DNA from: Trichopria drosophilae
Lineage: Eukaryota > Arthropoda > Insecta > Hymenoptera > Diapriidae
Assembly: GCA_030407085.1 (NCBI GenBank)
Contig: CM059582.1
Span: forward strand, 51,101,001-51,165,000
DNA length: 64,000 bases
Direction: 5' to 3'
Shown: positions 33,801 to 46,739 of the stretch, one piece after another
How the letters are laid out: each line of letters starts with the position of its first letter
Position numbering within the stretch: the stretch's first letter is position 1
Notes under the pieces: model-generated
Seen by the model: the letters and a program-made list of their open reading frames with translations, nothing else
Told to the model about the DNA's origin: nothing
The model's database searches: none
Made by a program: the position numbers and the translations under genes

Positions 33801-34850
33801 CAAGTTTAAATAATATTTCCATTATAAATAAATATTTGAAAGTAACCTATGCAATTTTTGTTCATTTATTGTTTGTTGATATATAACAGTGAATTTTTAT
33901 GAATATTTATTGTTTTTGTATTTTTATTGAAATCATTCATTAGTTATTGACTTTTTTACATTTATTTGCTTCTTAAAATAAAAAAGTACAGAAGGTAATT
34001 CTTCATTTCACTTACTATTGATCAAACAACGTAGAGGCAGAATTATACTTCATGAAGCTTTCGATTTTATGCATGTACCTTATGAACTGGTATTCTATAT
34101 TTAAAATTATTTTTAGTTAATTGTACGATACAAATGTTACTCAAATTGAAACAAAAATTATGTGTATAACAATCATTCTTTCGTTAAATACTATAATCGA
34201 ATGTCTCTGTGCATAAACTTAATAGAAAGAGTTTGAATATTACTAACTATTCGTAACCTAGAAAATGTAATTAACAATAATATAAAGAGAAAAAATATGG
34301 TTAATTTAACGGTTTTACGAAAGTAAAACACAAAATCACAAGTAGTACACAAGATATTGTTCCCTTTACCACTTCGGAATCGTTAAATATGCAAGATAGT
34401 ACATAACCTTAAATTTACCGCATTTTTACAATTAAATAATCATTTTAAACATTTCTGAATCGTAAAATTTCAAAAAAGTAGACGTAAAATAATATATAAA
34501 AAAAAAGATTTAATAAAATTGATTAAACAAAAGTAATCTCTTACAATAGTAAACATAATATTTGTATGATATATATTACAATACATTAAATTTTAAAATT
34601 ACTAATTAATTCTACTAATTCTAGTATGAAATGTCACGGTTTTTTCCCTTTTTTTATTGTTCCACTAACCATTTTTCCCTCTGTGTACATTTGTGACAAA
34701 TTTCTCAAAAATTAAGTAATTTATTTAAAATGTACATTTTTGTTCAGTGTTGTTTTTCTTATAACATGATACATACTAAAATTTAGTCATTACTAAAAAA
34801 TCAAAAATTCATATACTAGGAAAAATCATAATTTTGAAATCATTAACCAG
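30851..34850. other. Long AT-rich stretch, no gene recognised
   Basis: Near 31130-31290 there are weak inverted arms ('CAAAGTTC...CCGAAAG' against 'CTTTCGG...GAACTTTG'), perhaps a decayed MITE. The rest is low-complexity AT-rich sequence with no open frame of note. Confidence 0.5.
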
Positions 34851-35500
34851 GCGAACTGTTGGTGTGTAGGAGAAGGGCAAGGAAATATCGATTATCGCGT
34901 GCAAGCGGTAAAACGTTCCCGTCCCAATCGGAGTCTTACGTAACGGCATAAGTACTGCACCGTCATACACGTACATAAATAAATAAATTCAAATGTATAT
35001 ATAATAAAAAAAGTTCTTGGAGGCTAACAGGGTGAAATTTTAACCCCTGGCGAGACGATGGCGCACTAGCTGGCACGCTTTGGTGCGATTTTGGTATAAC
35101 GACGCCGCAGAAAATAGCACCCCATGTCTTAATCCAACCGTTACCGAGGGGAAAGAATGGTTCAATGGCAGGGTCGCGGGAAAGGGAAGGATAGGTGCGT
35201 GCGTGATTTCACGACGTGATCGATCGCGACTCTTAATAACTTTTTTTTTTTTTTGCGACTCTCGGTCTCTTTTTGCCCGTACTCCTAAACGCACCCGTCC
35301 TTCTTCTCGTTCTTATCTTACCTACATTTTCGATGCTTTTATTTCACTGGTTCTCTTTATCTACATCTTGCGATGTGGAAGCAATGCATTTTGGTGTCTT
35401 TATTTCGAATGTAGAGAGCGTATTTTCAGTGAACTCCTAAATTTCGAAAATTTACTGGCTTAATTGGTTCGCGAATGCTGCTGGAGTTCAAATAAGTAGC
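34851..35500. other. GC-richer island, unassigned
   Basis: CpG-containing sequence including GGCGAACTGTTGG, ATCGATTATCGCG and CGTGATCGATCGCGACTC, then a T14 run (35241-35254) flanked by GCGACTCT on both sides. Overlapping frames of 84 codons (minus) and 127 codons (plus, 35080-35463) are unrecognised. A regulatory block or untranslated exon is likely. Confidence 0.3.
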
Positions 35501-37300
35501 CACCAATTACAGAGAAAATGTATTACTGATGTCAATATTGTCCTGGATGTAGGATGAATTTCAGACATCTTGGGAAGATCTTTTGAAACTGTGCAACATA
35601 TCAATTTTCCTTTGGATCAATACAAAAAATAAAATAAGAAATTTTTGTTTTGAATAATTTAAATTTCATCATTGAGGTTGAAGTGTTGCTGTATACATAT
35701 GGTCTGACAAATCTTTTCATAATTTGCAAGATTTAGCGAGCCTTCAGAGTCATTGTGTTTTCTGTCATGTTTAACCTGCTTTACGATATTTTATTTGTTC
35801 AATTCCGCTAAAGAGAAAAATGACACGAAAGTGAATAGAAGATTTGCGACCCTTGCGTACTATATTTGAAATATACCTGTACAATACAATATATAGAAGG
35901 GTGGAATTTCGAAAGTTATTGACGAATACTTTATACGGCAGTCAAAAGTTCAACGTATTTTGTGGTGATTTAACGTTTAGTGATGAATAACGTCTCAGGG
36001 GTTGAAAATTGAGACAATACATGTTTGCTAACAGCCTATAGACATTTCTTATTGATTGTTATTTTATCCACAGTATCAAAATTTCACCATTACAATAATG
36101 GAAAAATCGAAATAAACTTATAACGATTCCTTTTGAGTAATTTTGTTTGACGACATCTGTGTTAAAAACAAACAAAAATTTGTTCTGTATATTTCAATTT
36201 TACGATTAAAAACTGTAAGAAACATTTAATAAGGTATAGGAGAAAGAACTTTTATAATAAACCATATAATTTCCTTAAAAATGGAATAAAATAATATGTA
36301 ACAGTGATCTTTATTTGAAGTCTAAAAGAACTATTGAATACGATTACACGAAATAAAAAGAATAGTTTTTTAACTGCCTAAAAAATAATTAAAAAAACTA
36401 ACTACACACTAAGGGTAGTAAACCAAGTGTCATAATTTGAGATAATTACTTGCAAATTTGTTGAATTACTAACCATTAAAAATTGTTAATTTGACAATCT
36501 ATTTGATTACTTTACTACTGTTGCACAAACAGTAATTCTACGTCTTAAAATAACGAAAAATCGCTTTAGGTATCTGAAAAACCAATAAAAATATAAGAAG
36601 TACATTTGTACAATTTTATTAGATAACTCAATAATTTTATAGCTGTACATTATTAAATTTTTGTCAGTTTTAATTGCAAAATAGGATTTTGCGATCTGTT
36701 TTATGGCCGTAAAATGTGATTTTTCTGCTTCCCGGGCGTACAAAATAGCAGGAACCATTGCGATACCCTTAGACAGATTCGTTATCCCACGGGCACGAAA
36801 TTAATCAGCGGGCGCAAAGTGTTGTTTTGCGCCCTAGGCACAAAAACTACTATTAGAGCGATACATTCATGTATTTCTTGGATGAAACGACTTATTTTTA
36901 AACGTGTTATATTAACTGTAGCAGAATTCACATTTTCATAGTACAATAATTAAAAAAACGTGTAAAAAATATTTTTCAAGACATTGCTGAGAGCTATGAA
37001 AGAAAATACAAGTTTATAATAATAAAACCAGATACAATAAACAAATTTAAAGACGACTTAACTGATTACTTATTACCTAAAAACGGGTTAATACACAATA
37101 ATTTAACTATTAAAAACTCTTAAATTTTTTGTAAGAAAACGGCATTTACAAATATTGCATAATAATTTTTGTTTATTTTGCATTTGCTCAGAAAAATTCT
37201 GTATAAACAGACGTTACAATTGCAAATAAACAATATACAATAAAACAATCAGTATAAATTGATGTTTTGTTAGTTAACCCCTTTTTATATCACGTGACAC
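35501..37300. other. AT-rich stretch with a perfect hairpin
   Basis: Nothing gene-like is seen. The hairpin at 36810-36834 is listed separately. Confidence 0.5.
36810..36834. repeat. Perfect 9-bp-stem hairpin
   Basis: GGGCGCAAA (36810-36818), loop GTGTTGT, then TTTGCGCCC (36826-36834). The GC-rich arms stand out in AT-rich surroundings, and GGGCGCAA recurs in the 59.5-kb hairpin pair, so the two may be ends of one unrecognised repeat. Confidence 0.45.
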
Positions 37301-38560
37301 TGTAAAGATTTCAAGTAACCATTGTGTTTGCAAAATGTCAATGTCGTTAATGAAAATCCCTATTTTATCTTCGACATGTACAGTCCCAACTTTATCTTCC
37401 ACGTTTTCATGTGTGTCTTTCGTTTTATTGCAGATTTCATCATCGCGATCATTGTCACTTTCATTATCACTTTCATTGAGGACAATCGCGCTACGTTCCA
37501 AACGTATTTCATTCTCATCATTAGGAAACGTTATAGACGTTTGATCGTGCTTTTTTTCTTAACCGAACATAATTACGGTAAAGTTTTAGTGGGTAATCAC
37601 TCATGACGAGCCTTTGGGGAATTTGCAAATTTTTCTAATCGCGTTCTACGAAACCGCTAAAATATCCAATCGAACCTGAAATATCCAGATAAACGTCAGA
37701 AAGCAACGAAGATATCGCGTTACAGTATATGTAGGAACAGATATGCGATAACAGCGATATTTTCGATTATCTGCGCCCGCAATTAAAATTCCTCCGAGAT
37801 ATGCAACGTTGCGAATCACGACGGGTGTAACCTACATCTCTTTCGGTTATTTTTTGCAAAAGAAATCTTTGAATTTATTCGAAGGAATTTTTGGACCTCG
37901 AGATACTTTCGGTCCGATCCATGAATGGAATTGCACGAGATTCGATTGTTTACTACCGGCGCAATGTTGAGAGTGTATGACTACTGATTACAAAGATAAG
38001 CGAGGCTTGCGGCTGATTAAAAAAGTTTAAATCAAACCACGAACGTCTCCTTCGAGAAGTGATTAAGTCGACTGGAATCCGAATGGAAATGTCCCGGGGA
38101 CTTACTGTAAGCAACGGTGTTTTTATGTTTCGATTCAATAATTATCGTGTCAAATAGTGCTTTTGAAATCGATATTGCATTTCAACTCGTAAATTTTATT
38201 AAAAAATTTCAAAACATTTTATTACTCCAAGGCACATTGTACAATTTCTATTCGGAACTATAAAATGGACGGGGTGTATACGATACTATTTTTCTGTTTC
38301 ATAATTAATCAATGCTGTCTTAAACAGTACGATTTAAAGAAGACATTGAATTTAAACGCGTTCGTAGTCGTGAACTTTGTTTACGGATTTCATTGCGAAG
38401 TAATCTTATTTAGTTACATAACTATCGCGCGAAGGCGTGGCGCGTCTCGAAAACAAATATCAATTTCGAACCGAGTACATTGCCACCATACTGCCTTAAC
38501 GTTAGATTATCGCTTCGAGAACAATGACTTTCTCAGAAATTAAGCTGTAATCGTTCGCAA
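37301..38560. other. GC-richer island, unassigned
   Basis: A moderately GC-rich block with small direct repeats (CTTTCATTATCA and CTTTCATTGAGG near 37460) and CpG-rich patches near 37610-38130. Frames on both strands are below 95 codons and unrecognised. Probably regulatory. Confidence 0.25.
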
Positions 38561-38829
38561 TCAAAGATTGATATTATACGTTTGATTGCATAATTTAATC
38601 GAACATTAATGCAACGTAAATATATACGCGTTAAATATGAATGATAAATCAGTCATTTTTATGAATGTTTCTTTTATAAAGATACTGTTGTATTTGAGAT
38701 ACGTTTTACAGTTATCCTGCAAATCTAATAATATAATCACCAGCAAGTCTACAAAAAATATATTGAATTTTTTTACAATTTATCTTATTAGTTCAATATT
38801 TATTCTGCAAAATAGTAGCATTTTGATAT

Positions 38830-39060
38830 TCTGAGTCGCATACCACTTAGTTATCTAAGATTTGTAAGTGATTAGCGAGTATTCGCATACATTGGTGACC
38901 TCTAAATTTCTTCGGCGAATTTCTCCTCGCTCCTTTTTCTCTTATCTAAAGAGAAGAACCCGACAGTGTGAGTGACACTGGTTCTGTTACATCCGCATCA
39001 AATTCATATAATCAAGTGATAACGCCTCTGAACTGTTTTGGAGTCTTACCGGTAAATATG
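38830..39060 (+). mobile_element. Relic of a Gypsy-type LTR retrotransposon: LTR end, PBS and gag start
   Basis: ATTGGTGACC (38891-38900) follows a GCATACA that could end an LTR. TGGTGACC just downstream of an LTR is a usual primer-binding site in insect Gypsy-group elements. The leader is followed by a 36-codon open stretch (38953-39060) rich in Ser and Thr, of the type seen at the start of insect Gypsy gag proteins (contains SVSDTGSVTSASNS and VITPL). It has no ATG start and then decays. No pol or second LTR is present in the window. Confidence 0.4.
38953..39060 (+). pseudogene. gag-like N-terminal fragment (Gypsy type)
   Basis: An open frame of 36 codons lies between an upstream TAA and decayed sequence. 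It starts with two Glu codons and contains DSVSDTGSVTSASNS followed by a hydrophobic FGVLPVNM. The start codon is lost, and the expected conserved gag core does not follow. It is identified by composition and position after the primer-binding site, not by a domain. Confidence 0.35.
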
Positions 39061-39905
39061 CTAATCGTATCCTTAGTCATTTGCGAACTGTCAAAAATAT
39101 TGCGTGGCCATTTAAAGCAATTGAAGTAAATGGATTAAATATTGTTTTTTTAATTTTTTTTTATGATTTCAGTTTTACTAAATATAGAAGAATCTCGTAA
39201 TATTTTATATATGTAGAAGCAAAAAGCAGATTCCTATAGATCAAATTTTATCATTACCGAAGTAAAATGAATTTGCACAGTTGATTTCACTATTGAATAT
39301 TACAAACAGCTCGCAAATGATTTACGTTCGCGTTCCTCACTGCATACGATTCGAGATTCTTCCCGCGTATGTGCTCAAGGCTTACCGAGTTACTTACTGT
39401 GTAACGTAATTGCAGTATTACGAGAACGAAGCTGTAGTTTTCTTTTACGTGCACTATTTCAAGTCGAGATATGTTACCTATATGCATGCGAGACGTCAAC
39501 TTTGAGTATCAATGATAACGTCAATAGGATACCGGCAATATTCCAAATCTAACAGTGAATTTATCTTAGTTTTCATTACTTGTTTATAGCTGTGTTTATT
39601 TTATTGTTAAAAAGGGATTTTTTTTAAAAGAATTTGTCAGTTATTCTACGATGTATATATGTCGTAATGTAATAAATTCCGAATTTTTTTGACATTTAAT
39701 CATGAAGATGAAAAATTTATGCATTTGAATATTTTATTTCCGTTTTATATGAAATTACAGTACACTATGCCAATAACAGGCATTTTAACTTTTGTGAGCT
39801 TTGTTTCGAATGGTACCGATGTGAAAATTTCGAAAATCAAAATAACGGTCCTAATATGGCTAAAAAATTACATTTTTTCTATTCATCTGAAAATTCCTTT
39901 TCTTT
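39061..39905. other. AT-rich stretch with a small GC-richer patch
   Basis: A patch near 39300-39500 is slightly GC-richer. No gene or element was recognised before the next MITE. Confidence 0.45.
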
Positions 39906-40294
39906 GGGTGCACCTCAAAAACCAGACATTTCAAAATAAAGTTATTCGAAAACTAGACATTTAAAAAAATACACATTAAAAAACCCGACATTTCCAAATA
40001 CAGACACATCCGATTGGTACGTTCACTATATAAAAAAATCATTTGGGGTCGTCGTCCTTGAGGTCTTACTGGAAAGGTTATTTCAAGGTCCAAAATGTTT
40101 GACCAAAGGATTAAATTACAAGTCTATTATTACTTACATTTTCAGAATATTTATGTTTTGGAATGTTTGGTATTTGAATCTCTGTTTTTTTAAATGTTTG
40201 TGTTTTGAATTTCTGTTTTTTAAAATTTTGGTTTTTGACTGTCGGGTTTTTTATATGTCTGTTTTGTGATTTGTAGGGATTTTGAAGTGCACCC
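39906..40294 (+). mobile_element. hAT-like MITE with GGGTG termini, copy C (389 bp)
   Basis: The left terminus is GGGTGCACCTCAAAAACC and the right, reverse-complemented, is GGGTGCACTTCAAAATCC. The flanks are TTTTCTTT and TGTTCTTT, an 8-bp duplication with one mismatch. The core matches copy B (CATCCGATTGGTACGTTCACT) but has lost part of the AGGTCA region: TTTCAAGGTC remains at 40081 and the DR5 is gone. The arms hold the same degenerate GACATTT-type units. Confidence 0.75.
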
Positions 40295-41700
40295 TGTTCT
40301 TTAAGTTCTTGATATTGTCAATGAAGAATTCGAAGTTAAAAATTTAATAATTTAAAATGACGAACTTTTATGCGACACACAAAATCGGGTTATAAAATTT
40401 TAATCAAAATTCAGACCCAAAATGACCGCAGGAAATGATTTTCATTATTTAGCTTTTAGTACATTGTCATTTTCAAAGTTGAAATGAAGAATTTGAAATT
40501 TAAATTTCAGTAATTGAAATTGACGAAAGTAACAAAATCAAAATGGATGACATAAGTTTTCAAATTCTCTTAATTCAGCTCAAAATACATTCTGGTGTAA
40601 TTTTGACGTTTTTTTGCTAATAATGAAACGGAAATTGATATTTTATAAATCAAAATCTATATCACATTTTAATCGAACATTTTATAAAATGTTCGTCCTT
40701 CAACGTATTGAAATTAATGAGGTCTCAAAAAGTAATTTTATTTATAGCAGAATAAATGCTAAAATTGAAATAGAGCGAATTTAAAAAAATATTCTAAACT
40801 GATTTACTTTGCTCCTATAAAAATAAATTCTACACTTTTTGCTCATTTTATTTACCGATAAATTCTTCATACAAATGTAAAAATAGTAGTGTAATTACAT
40901 TTATAAATGTCATATTAATTTGTTATTTATATTCCTTAATGACTATTTTTGTTAAAAAATGCGTAAAACATGATATACTCTGTTGTGACAGAGTTTTAGT
41001 AACTTTAGTAAAAGTCCATTAGAGGCATACGTGATGACACCAAAAATAATTTCGTAGTCAAATTACGAAATTTGCTTAACTGAAGTCGTGAAGAGCAAAA
41101 CATTATGAAGTTTTTTTATGGAGCCACTCCTAAAAATGTAATAAAATTTACCCAAATATTATCAAAATACTTAGAAAAATTTAATTTCAATCAGTGAAAA
41201 TCTTGGATTTTTCTGATATACTTGATTTAGAAAATTCTATTGTGTACTTTGAAGGTACAGTATCTAACAAAAATTTTGTTTAAATTTGATTTTTGGCTTT
41301 GTTTTTTAATTAACAATATTAAGAAATCAGTTACTTACTTGTTTTTATTCAAAAATATTAAAGGTAATAAACATTAATAAGAAAGTTGTGTCATTTTTTG
41401 TTGTGTAGTTAATAGTTAAAAGTCGACGCTTCTTTAAAATGTTTCATTACAAAAAGATATTTAATAATAAAGAAACATCGACACGATAATTAGTTATGTA
41501 ATAATCGAAACGTCAGAATTAATTAATATTTCTAAATGCAATCGAATGATATGTTATACATAAAGTACATGGTTGTACATAAAATAAAACATACCCATAA
41601 AAATAACAACCTGCATTGAAGATTTATCAAGATACTTACAGATTTAATAACAAATATTTATAAGCATCAAGATAATTTTCAATGTTCGATCAAACTGAAT
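40295..41700. other. AT-rich stretch with a short tandem duplication
   Basis: About 40305-40450 and 40455-40600 share 'TGAAGAATTYGAARTT' and 'AATTTAAAATGACGAA'-like phrases, suggesting two diverged copies of a roughly 150-bp intergenic repeat. No gene is seen. Confidence 0.35.
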
Positions 41701-42420
41701 AAAAATGCTTCCTTTCCGTTGCCAAGATCCTCCGTCTCATTGATAAACTTTGCATTGTGAGACACTGGAATCGAATTAAAGAATGAAAAATGACGTGTCG
41801 AACAAGTCCATCAACGTTGGAGTAAACGAGCGTACCGGATTGTGACTCGGGACCACGAATACGCAAATATTGTAAATCCCGTCGGAGTATGTGCTAATAT
41901 GAACAACAAACGAACACAGGAATGATTTTAGCGGAAAACGCACGATGCTGTCTATGCAGCTAGAGATGCTCGAACTTCAGGGATGCAGTATACGTTGTAC
42001 ATTCATCAAAAGTCTCGGAAATTAGTTGCACTTTTCAAAAATTTATCATTTTAAAACACTCCCGAATATCAACGTAAGAATGACATTTTAATTCGTTAGT
42101 AAAATTGAAAAAGTGCTATTAAATTATCGGGGGTGATATGCAAGTCGACTAACTGTTAGGACTTAAAAAAAAATTAGATTTATATTTTCCTGTGTATTTT
42201 TTTCCAAGCGTAACGTTGTGCGCCCGATGCCGAGGGCAATCCAATCAGAGAAACAAGGTCACCGTAATACTATTATCTACCTCGTGTCACAGATTGATAT
42301 CGAGTCTCAAACCGTAGGGCTTCATCGAATTGCATCCACCCTTCTTCGCTATAAGAAAAACAGCAGCGATAATTTTATCCCTCATAATTTTCATAGGGGT
42401 CTAATATTATTTATAAGATC
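41701..42420. other. GC-richer blocks, unassigned
   Basis: Two patches (41700-41960 and 42215-42420) have more CpG than their surroundings. A 115-codon frame at 42218-42565 decays into AT-rich sequence and is unrecognised. Confidence 0.25.
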
Positions 42421-43925
42421 AACCAGAATTTTGAATATGAATGCTGCAATGAACTTTGCAATTTATTCGCAAAATTTAATCCCAGCCTTCTGTTTCTTAA
42501 GTCTAAGAAAACCGGCCAACTATATAGTCGTATCCAATAAAAACATTCTTAGTAAATACTACTAAGTTCATTGGGGACATTTCCAAAAATGGTTCCAATA
42601 CATGTTTAGGTAAATATAACTACTCATTATTAAAATCAGTGCCAGTAGTAACATTCATTACTCGAACAATATTTTCTAACTAAAACAGTTCTTTTTACGA
42701 AATTTCGATTAACTATTCAATGGTAATAAAATTTGACAGATATTTTTGTGTTTTGATATTTATTAAATCTGAGTTCTAAAGTAGTACTGATTTTTTCCCT
42801 TTAAAACTCATTTTAAAAAGCAAAAGAGTTTGTATCTCTAAATAATTGCCTTTTGATTTGCTGCTTTTAGTTTTTATTAACACCCAGGCGAACCTGAACA
42901 CATGTAGTCGCTCAATACCAATATGAACCAATCTTTAATTGAGTTCGATAGATTTTAAAATATGTTTTTGGTCTGTTAGAAACGCCATTTTTAAATTTTG
43001 AAATCAAATTTCATATTTGTATTAGGCCACTTCACAAATTGTAAACACCATTGAACTACATAATGTGTTCAGTTACGCCTGCAAGTTAATAGGTACCTCA
43101 AATTAACTGGGAAGATCGATTAATTAAACAGTAAATTTTTTTAAGATAGATACATTTTTTACGCTTCAAAATGGATTTTGATGAGGACAGTAGTACTTTC
43201 AGATAGCAGAAGGTCTTTTCGAAAATTATCTCTTAATATTTCATGACCTCAAATACAGCTTTACGTAAGAGAAACCCAAAGAATTAGAACTCATTTGAGT
43301 TCAAATTTGGTTTCAGCGCGTCTAAAAGATATTGTCAGTTTTTTTTGTCTAAATATTGTCGGCGTGTATTACGGGGAAACCATTTATTGTTTGATTATGA
43401 TATGTAAATATTGAAAAATGGTCTTGCATTGATAGAAAAAATGTTCTCTAAATCAAATGTTTGGTGTCAAATTAAAGTTAATTCGAGTTGTATTGATTGA
43501 CCAAATAACTTTTTCCTTCGGGGTCAATAATATAGAGTTCCTAAAAACATTTTGAGTTATATTTTTGAAAACTTATTTTTTTAAGCAGAGAACATCTTTT
43601 TTGGAAATGTTACCATTTCAGACTGTAATGTTGTACCAGACATTAGAATAATGGAAATTGCCATTATTTCTGGTAAAAATAACTGGGTTTTTTTACTGTC
43701 TGATTAATAAAACTTATAGTCATCAGAAAAAAATAGCAATTTTTCCCATTCTGCAAGCCTAACCCAATTACCATCTAGAATGGTAAAATTTCAACCAATA
43801 CTTTACTCCATGTAAAATTTCTAAAATTTGATAATAGTGTAAAATATTAATAATAGTGTAAAATATATTATTAAAAAATAAATCAGCCGTGATTTTCCCT
43901 GAAATTACTTACAATTTGAAAGCAG
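42421..43925. other. AT-rich stretch, nothing recognised
   Basis: ATAATAGTGTAAAATAT occurs twice in tandem near 43832-43870. No other structure was found. Confidence 0.5.
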
Positions 43926-44640
43926 GTCGCTAAAATGAAGAGATGACGTAAAAGGCTGATTTTGGGGAAACGGTCATTAATCGAGGTCCATTACCGTTAT
44001 CGCCGTCACGTCTCGGTCTCGATGAGTATCGAGTATCGCAGACCACACGGCTCTTGCACGTCACTTTTCTCGTGACCGCGGGGTACCAGGCAATTGCGCA
44101 CTTACCTATCGATAATTTGGTCAAGCCGAATCGATAGCTCGCTAAGTGATCGCTTTTAATGCGCTTAGGGGCGCTTGCTCATCGGCTCGCGTTTGAAATA
44201 CGACTTTAAAGGGCTCAGCAGGTGTACACCAGAACGACTCGGAATTCGATATCTCGATCCGGAGCCGTTATCTCGGCCAATAAGAGTCCTTTATGAGTGC
44301 AACGGTCATCGTTACTCATTTGCTCGCCGCGGCGCGGTTTCTCGATCTCGACGAATATTAATGCTACGCTCGATGGACTTTTTATTGAAATCAAAATCGC
44401 TTTTCGTTAAGCGTGCCGGGAAAAGTGCACGGCGAAAAGCTGCACGCCGTCGCGTATTAAATTACGTTTCCACGGCTTGTCCGATCGAATTTCTCGGGGT
44501 CCGCGTGACACGCTCATTTTATTATGTATATATAAAATATTGCACAATCGTCTCTATGGATAATTTGCAATCGCGTTTCGTAAAATCCGATAATATATAT
44601 ACGCATTTAACTCGTTAACTTTCTATAATTATTTTTACGG
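43926..44640. promoter_or_regulatory. Strong GC/CpG island, probable regulatory block
   Basis: One of the most GC-rich blocks in the window, with sharp boundaries. It contains CTATCGATAATTTGG, CAGCAGGTGTACACC (E-box CAGGTG) and CTCGCCGCGGCGCGG. The longest frame of the whole window (147 codons, 44175-44618) runs through it, but it opens at TTG, its first ATG is far inside, and the product is Arg-rich without any motif. I treat that frame as compositional. Confidence 0.35.
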
Positions 44641-45539
44641 GTGTATTGGCACGTTTCGTGTGAAATTATTCTAATCGTTTATGTAATACTTCTCTGCTGG
44701 TCGAAAAATTTGGATGTAGTTACATGTTTCTGCTCAAATGCTCAAAAATCATTTTTGGGTCGAAACTTTCTACATTTTTCAATACCATAACATCGTTTTG
44801 TTTACGTTTTTCTGATCTTCAGATTCATGCTAGATCTGAATGACAATAATTGTTTTTTCACTTCTCCATTTGAGTTTATTTTTTAAAAATCAATTGAAAA
44901 CTAAAAATGTTTACATATTTCGTACATTGAATTTATTGAATGACTTCTCGTTATATTTTTAGTCCCAGTTAATTATCAAATGCGCAATCAGACAAGTGTG
45001 CATTTTCGTCGTTTAATTGACACTCCATAAACTATTTATCAATCGGGTAATAAATTTTAGAATATATTACTGACTACGTTAAAGTACAACTACTCACGTT
45101 ATAAATTATTATCTAAATGATATTAACTTATGATTGACTGGAGTCGTAAATTATCAACTGCTCTTTATCACGTTACCAAGAGATTTGAAAGTAAAGCATC
45201 ACCTTGAATATTGGCTATCTCTTTCCCTCTTTGGCATACTCAGATTTTTTGACCAATTACACAGCTTCTCTCTTTGTCGCGTGTCCCTTTTAATGTCAGT
45301 TATGCTACATGATATTGAAAACCGGATTTTGGGATTTTGTATTTTTAGTAATTTCATTTTTATCATAATCACTTCCTGACAGAAAAAGAACAATTGTCTC
45401 CAAGAACAATAGCAATAAACAGGATCTAACGGAAGGTTCTTGATGTTGTCTCTCTCCTTACATCGTACGTTTAGATTCTTTTGATGTTCTAGATATAACT
45501 CAAAAGAAGTTTTGCAGGGTTCTGATGGTAAATTGCAAT
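44641..45539. other. AT-rich stretch, nothing recognised
   Basis: Frames of 64-81 codons overlap on both strands near 45134-45393. None is recognised. Confidence 0.45.
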
Positions 45540-46205
45540 CTCAATGGCCGCTTAACGGTATTGAAAAAAGCAATAACTTGCGCCTGGCGCGAAAATGAGA
45601 GGTGAAGTGTGGAGCATTGCATGGATGTAATTCAACTCTGAACAGTTTGCGTGCGTACAGGCGTTTTGCGTGTACCTGTACATGTGGAGAACATTGTCAC
45701 AAATTGCTGGACTGGATTATATAATCTTTATTGGCACTAGACTCTTGTGAACGAAACTAGAAACAATTTTTACAAAACAGGAGAACAATAAGGTCGATGA
45801 ACCTGGGGATGACTGTGATGAGGACAACAATGCAAAAAGTCATCTGCAATGTTTTCATCCCAATTACCAAAGAAATTAGGTGAGAATGCGTGGTGTGCCG
45901 AGCGTGATAAGGTGTACTGTTTTACCATTACCTCATTGGGCGCCATTTTGAAAAGATGTGGATAATTTCGCTATTATACGCGACTTTCGAAACGTTGCAA
46001 CCCGCTCGGCTTGTATTGTTGGGTTCTCGCTTTATCGGTGGACTTTATGGGATTTCTTTTCAAAATCCTCTTTATTCTCGGTTAACAGTTTGCTCGGCCT
46101 TTCAAAGCACGTGGTGGAATCGCGCTTTGGAGCTCGAATGTCAATTGAATTCGAGTTTACAGTTGCCGAGTGAAGTCGCCGATAGTGCATTTCGACGAGT
46201 CACAT
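45540..46205. other. GC-richer island, unassigned
   Basis: The left part includes GCGCCTGGCGCG and GTGTACCTGTACATG. The right part (45956-46205) has two overlapping plus-strand frames, the first starting at ATG. The overlap of two frames in one direction argues against coding for either. Confidence 0.25.
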
Positions 46206-46445
46206 GAAGCCGTTCGTTAACTTCATACAAATCGAATGAATTACGTCGTTTTAAGTAATTAATAGATGCAAAACACAGAAGCGTTGTTTCATTCGTGACC
46301 TTCTCAAGAAACTGACACTCCAATTTTTAGTGTACATGACGAGGTTTAGTCATTTTCAAAATTGTTTTGAAAAAGTTTTAAAATAGTCACGTGATGAAGC
46401 TTACTGGTGTTCAACTTGACTTATTAAATTAACTTCCAGATCAAT

Positions 46446-46733
46446 TCATCCAAATGAATAGATATGCGTTACTGACCATAATAAGTTCATATGGGTATTG
46501 CGAGATAGGCGTTTGCTCAGGAGGAAATAATGTGCTTGGTCAGTGTAAAATATGTATCCGGTGTATATTTCGTTCCGCAGCACATGATCTTTTAATATGA
46601 AAGGGTATTGGGTAACCGCATTAGTCTCTCGGAATTCATTGCGCTCCAGCATATGTTCGAATACCGCGTAACTGAATGTCACTACACACTCATCGCTGTA
46701 TCGCCTCAAAATCCTTGAGGGCCTCCGTCGCAT
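46446..46733 (-). CDS. Unrecognised 95-codon frame (doubtful)
   Basis: A true ATG (complement of 46731-46733) and a TGA stop bound a frame with mixed composition. It starts MRRRPSRILRRYSDECVV and contains FEHMLERNEFRET and YFLLSKRLSRNTHMN. The local GC content is higher than on either side. No signal peptide, membrane span or domain is recognised. It could be a small lineage-specific gene, a decayed exon or chance. Confidence 0.18.
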   Translation of the reverse strand: MRRRPSRILRRYSDECVVTFSYAVFEHMLERNEFRETNAVTQYPFILKDHVLRNEIYTGYIFYTDQAHYFLLSKRLSRNTHMNLLWSVTHIYSFG

Positions 46734-46739
46734 TGAGTG

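Noticed and set aside
35226..35262. T14 run flanked by GCGACTCT as a retrotransposed insertion
   Set aside because: The insert would be just seven bases plus the T run, and the 8-bp flank match could be coincidence in CpG-rich sequence.
41500..41520. CGAAACGTC as a third hammerhead/Penelope motif
   Set aside because: No CUGANGA-like segment or stem II precedes it.
44175..44618. Longest open frame in the window (147 codons, plus strand)
   Set aside because: It opens with TTG, the first ATG is deep inside, and the product is Arg/Ser-rich with no motif. It lies in a GC-rich island where stops are rare by composition.
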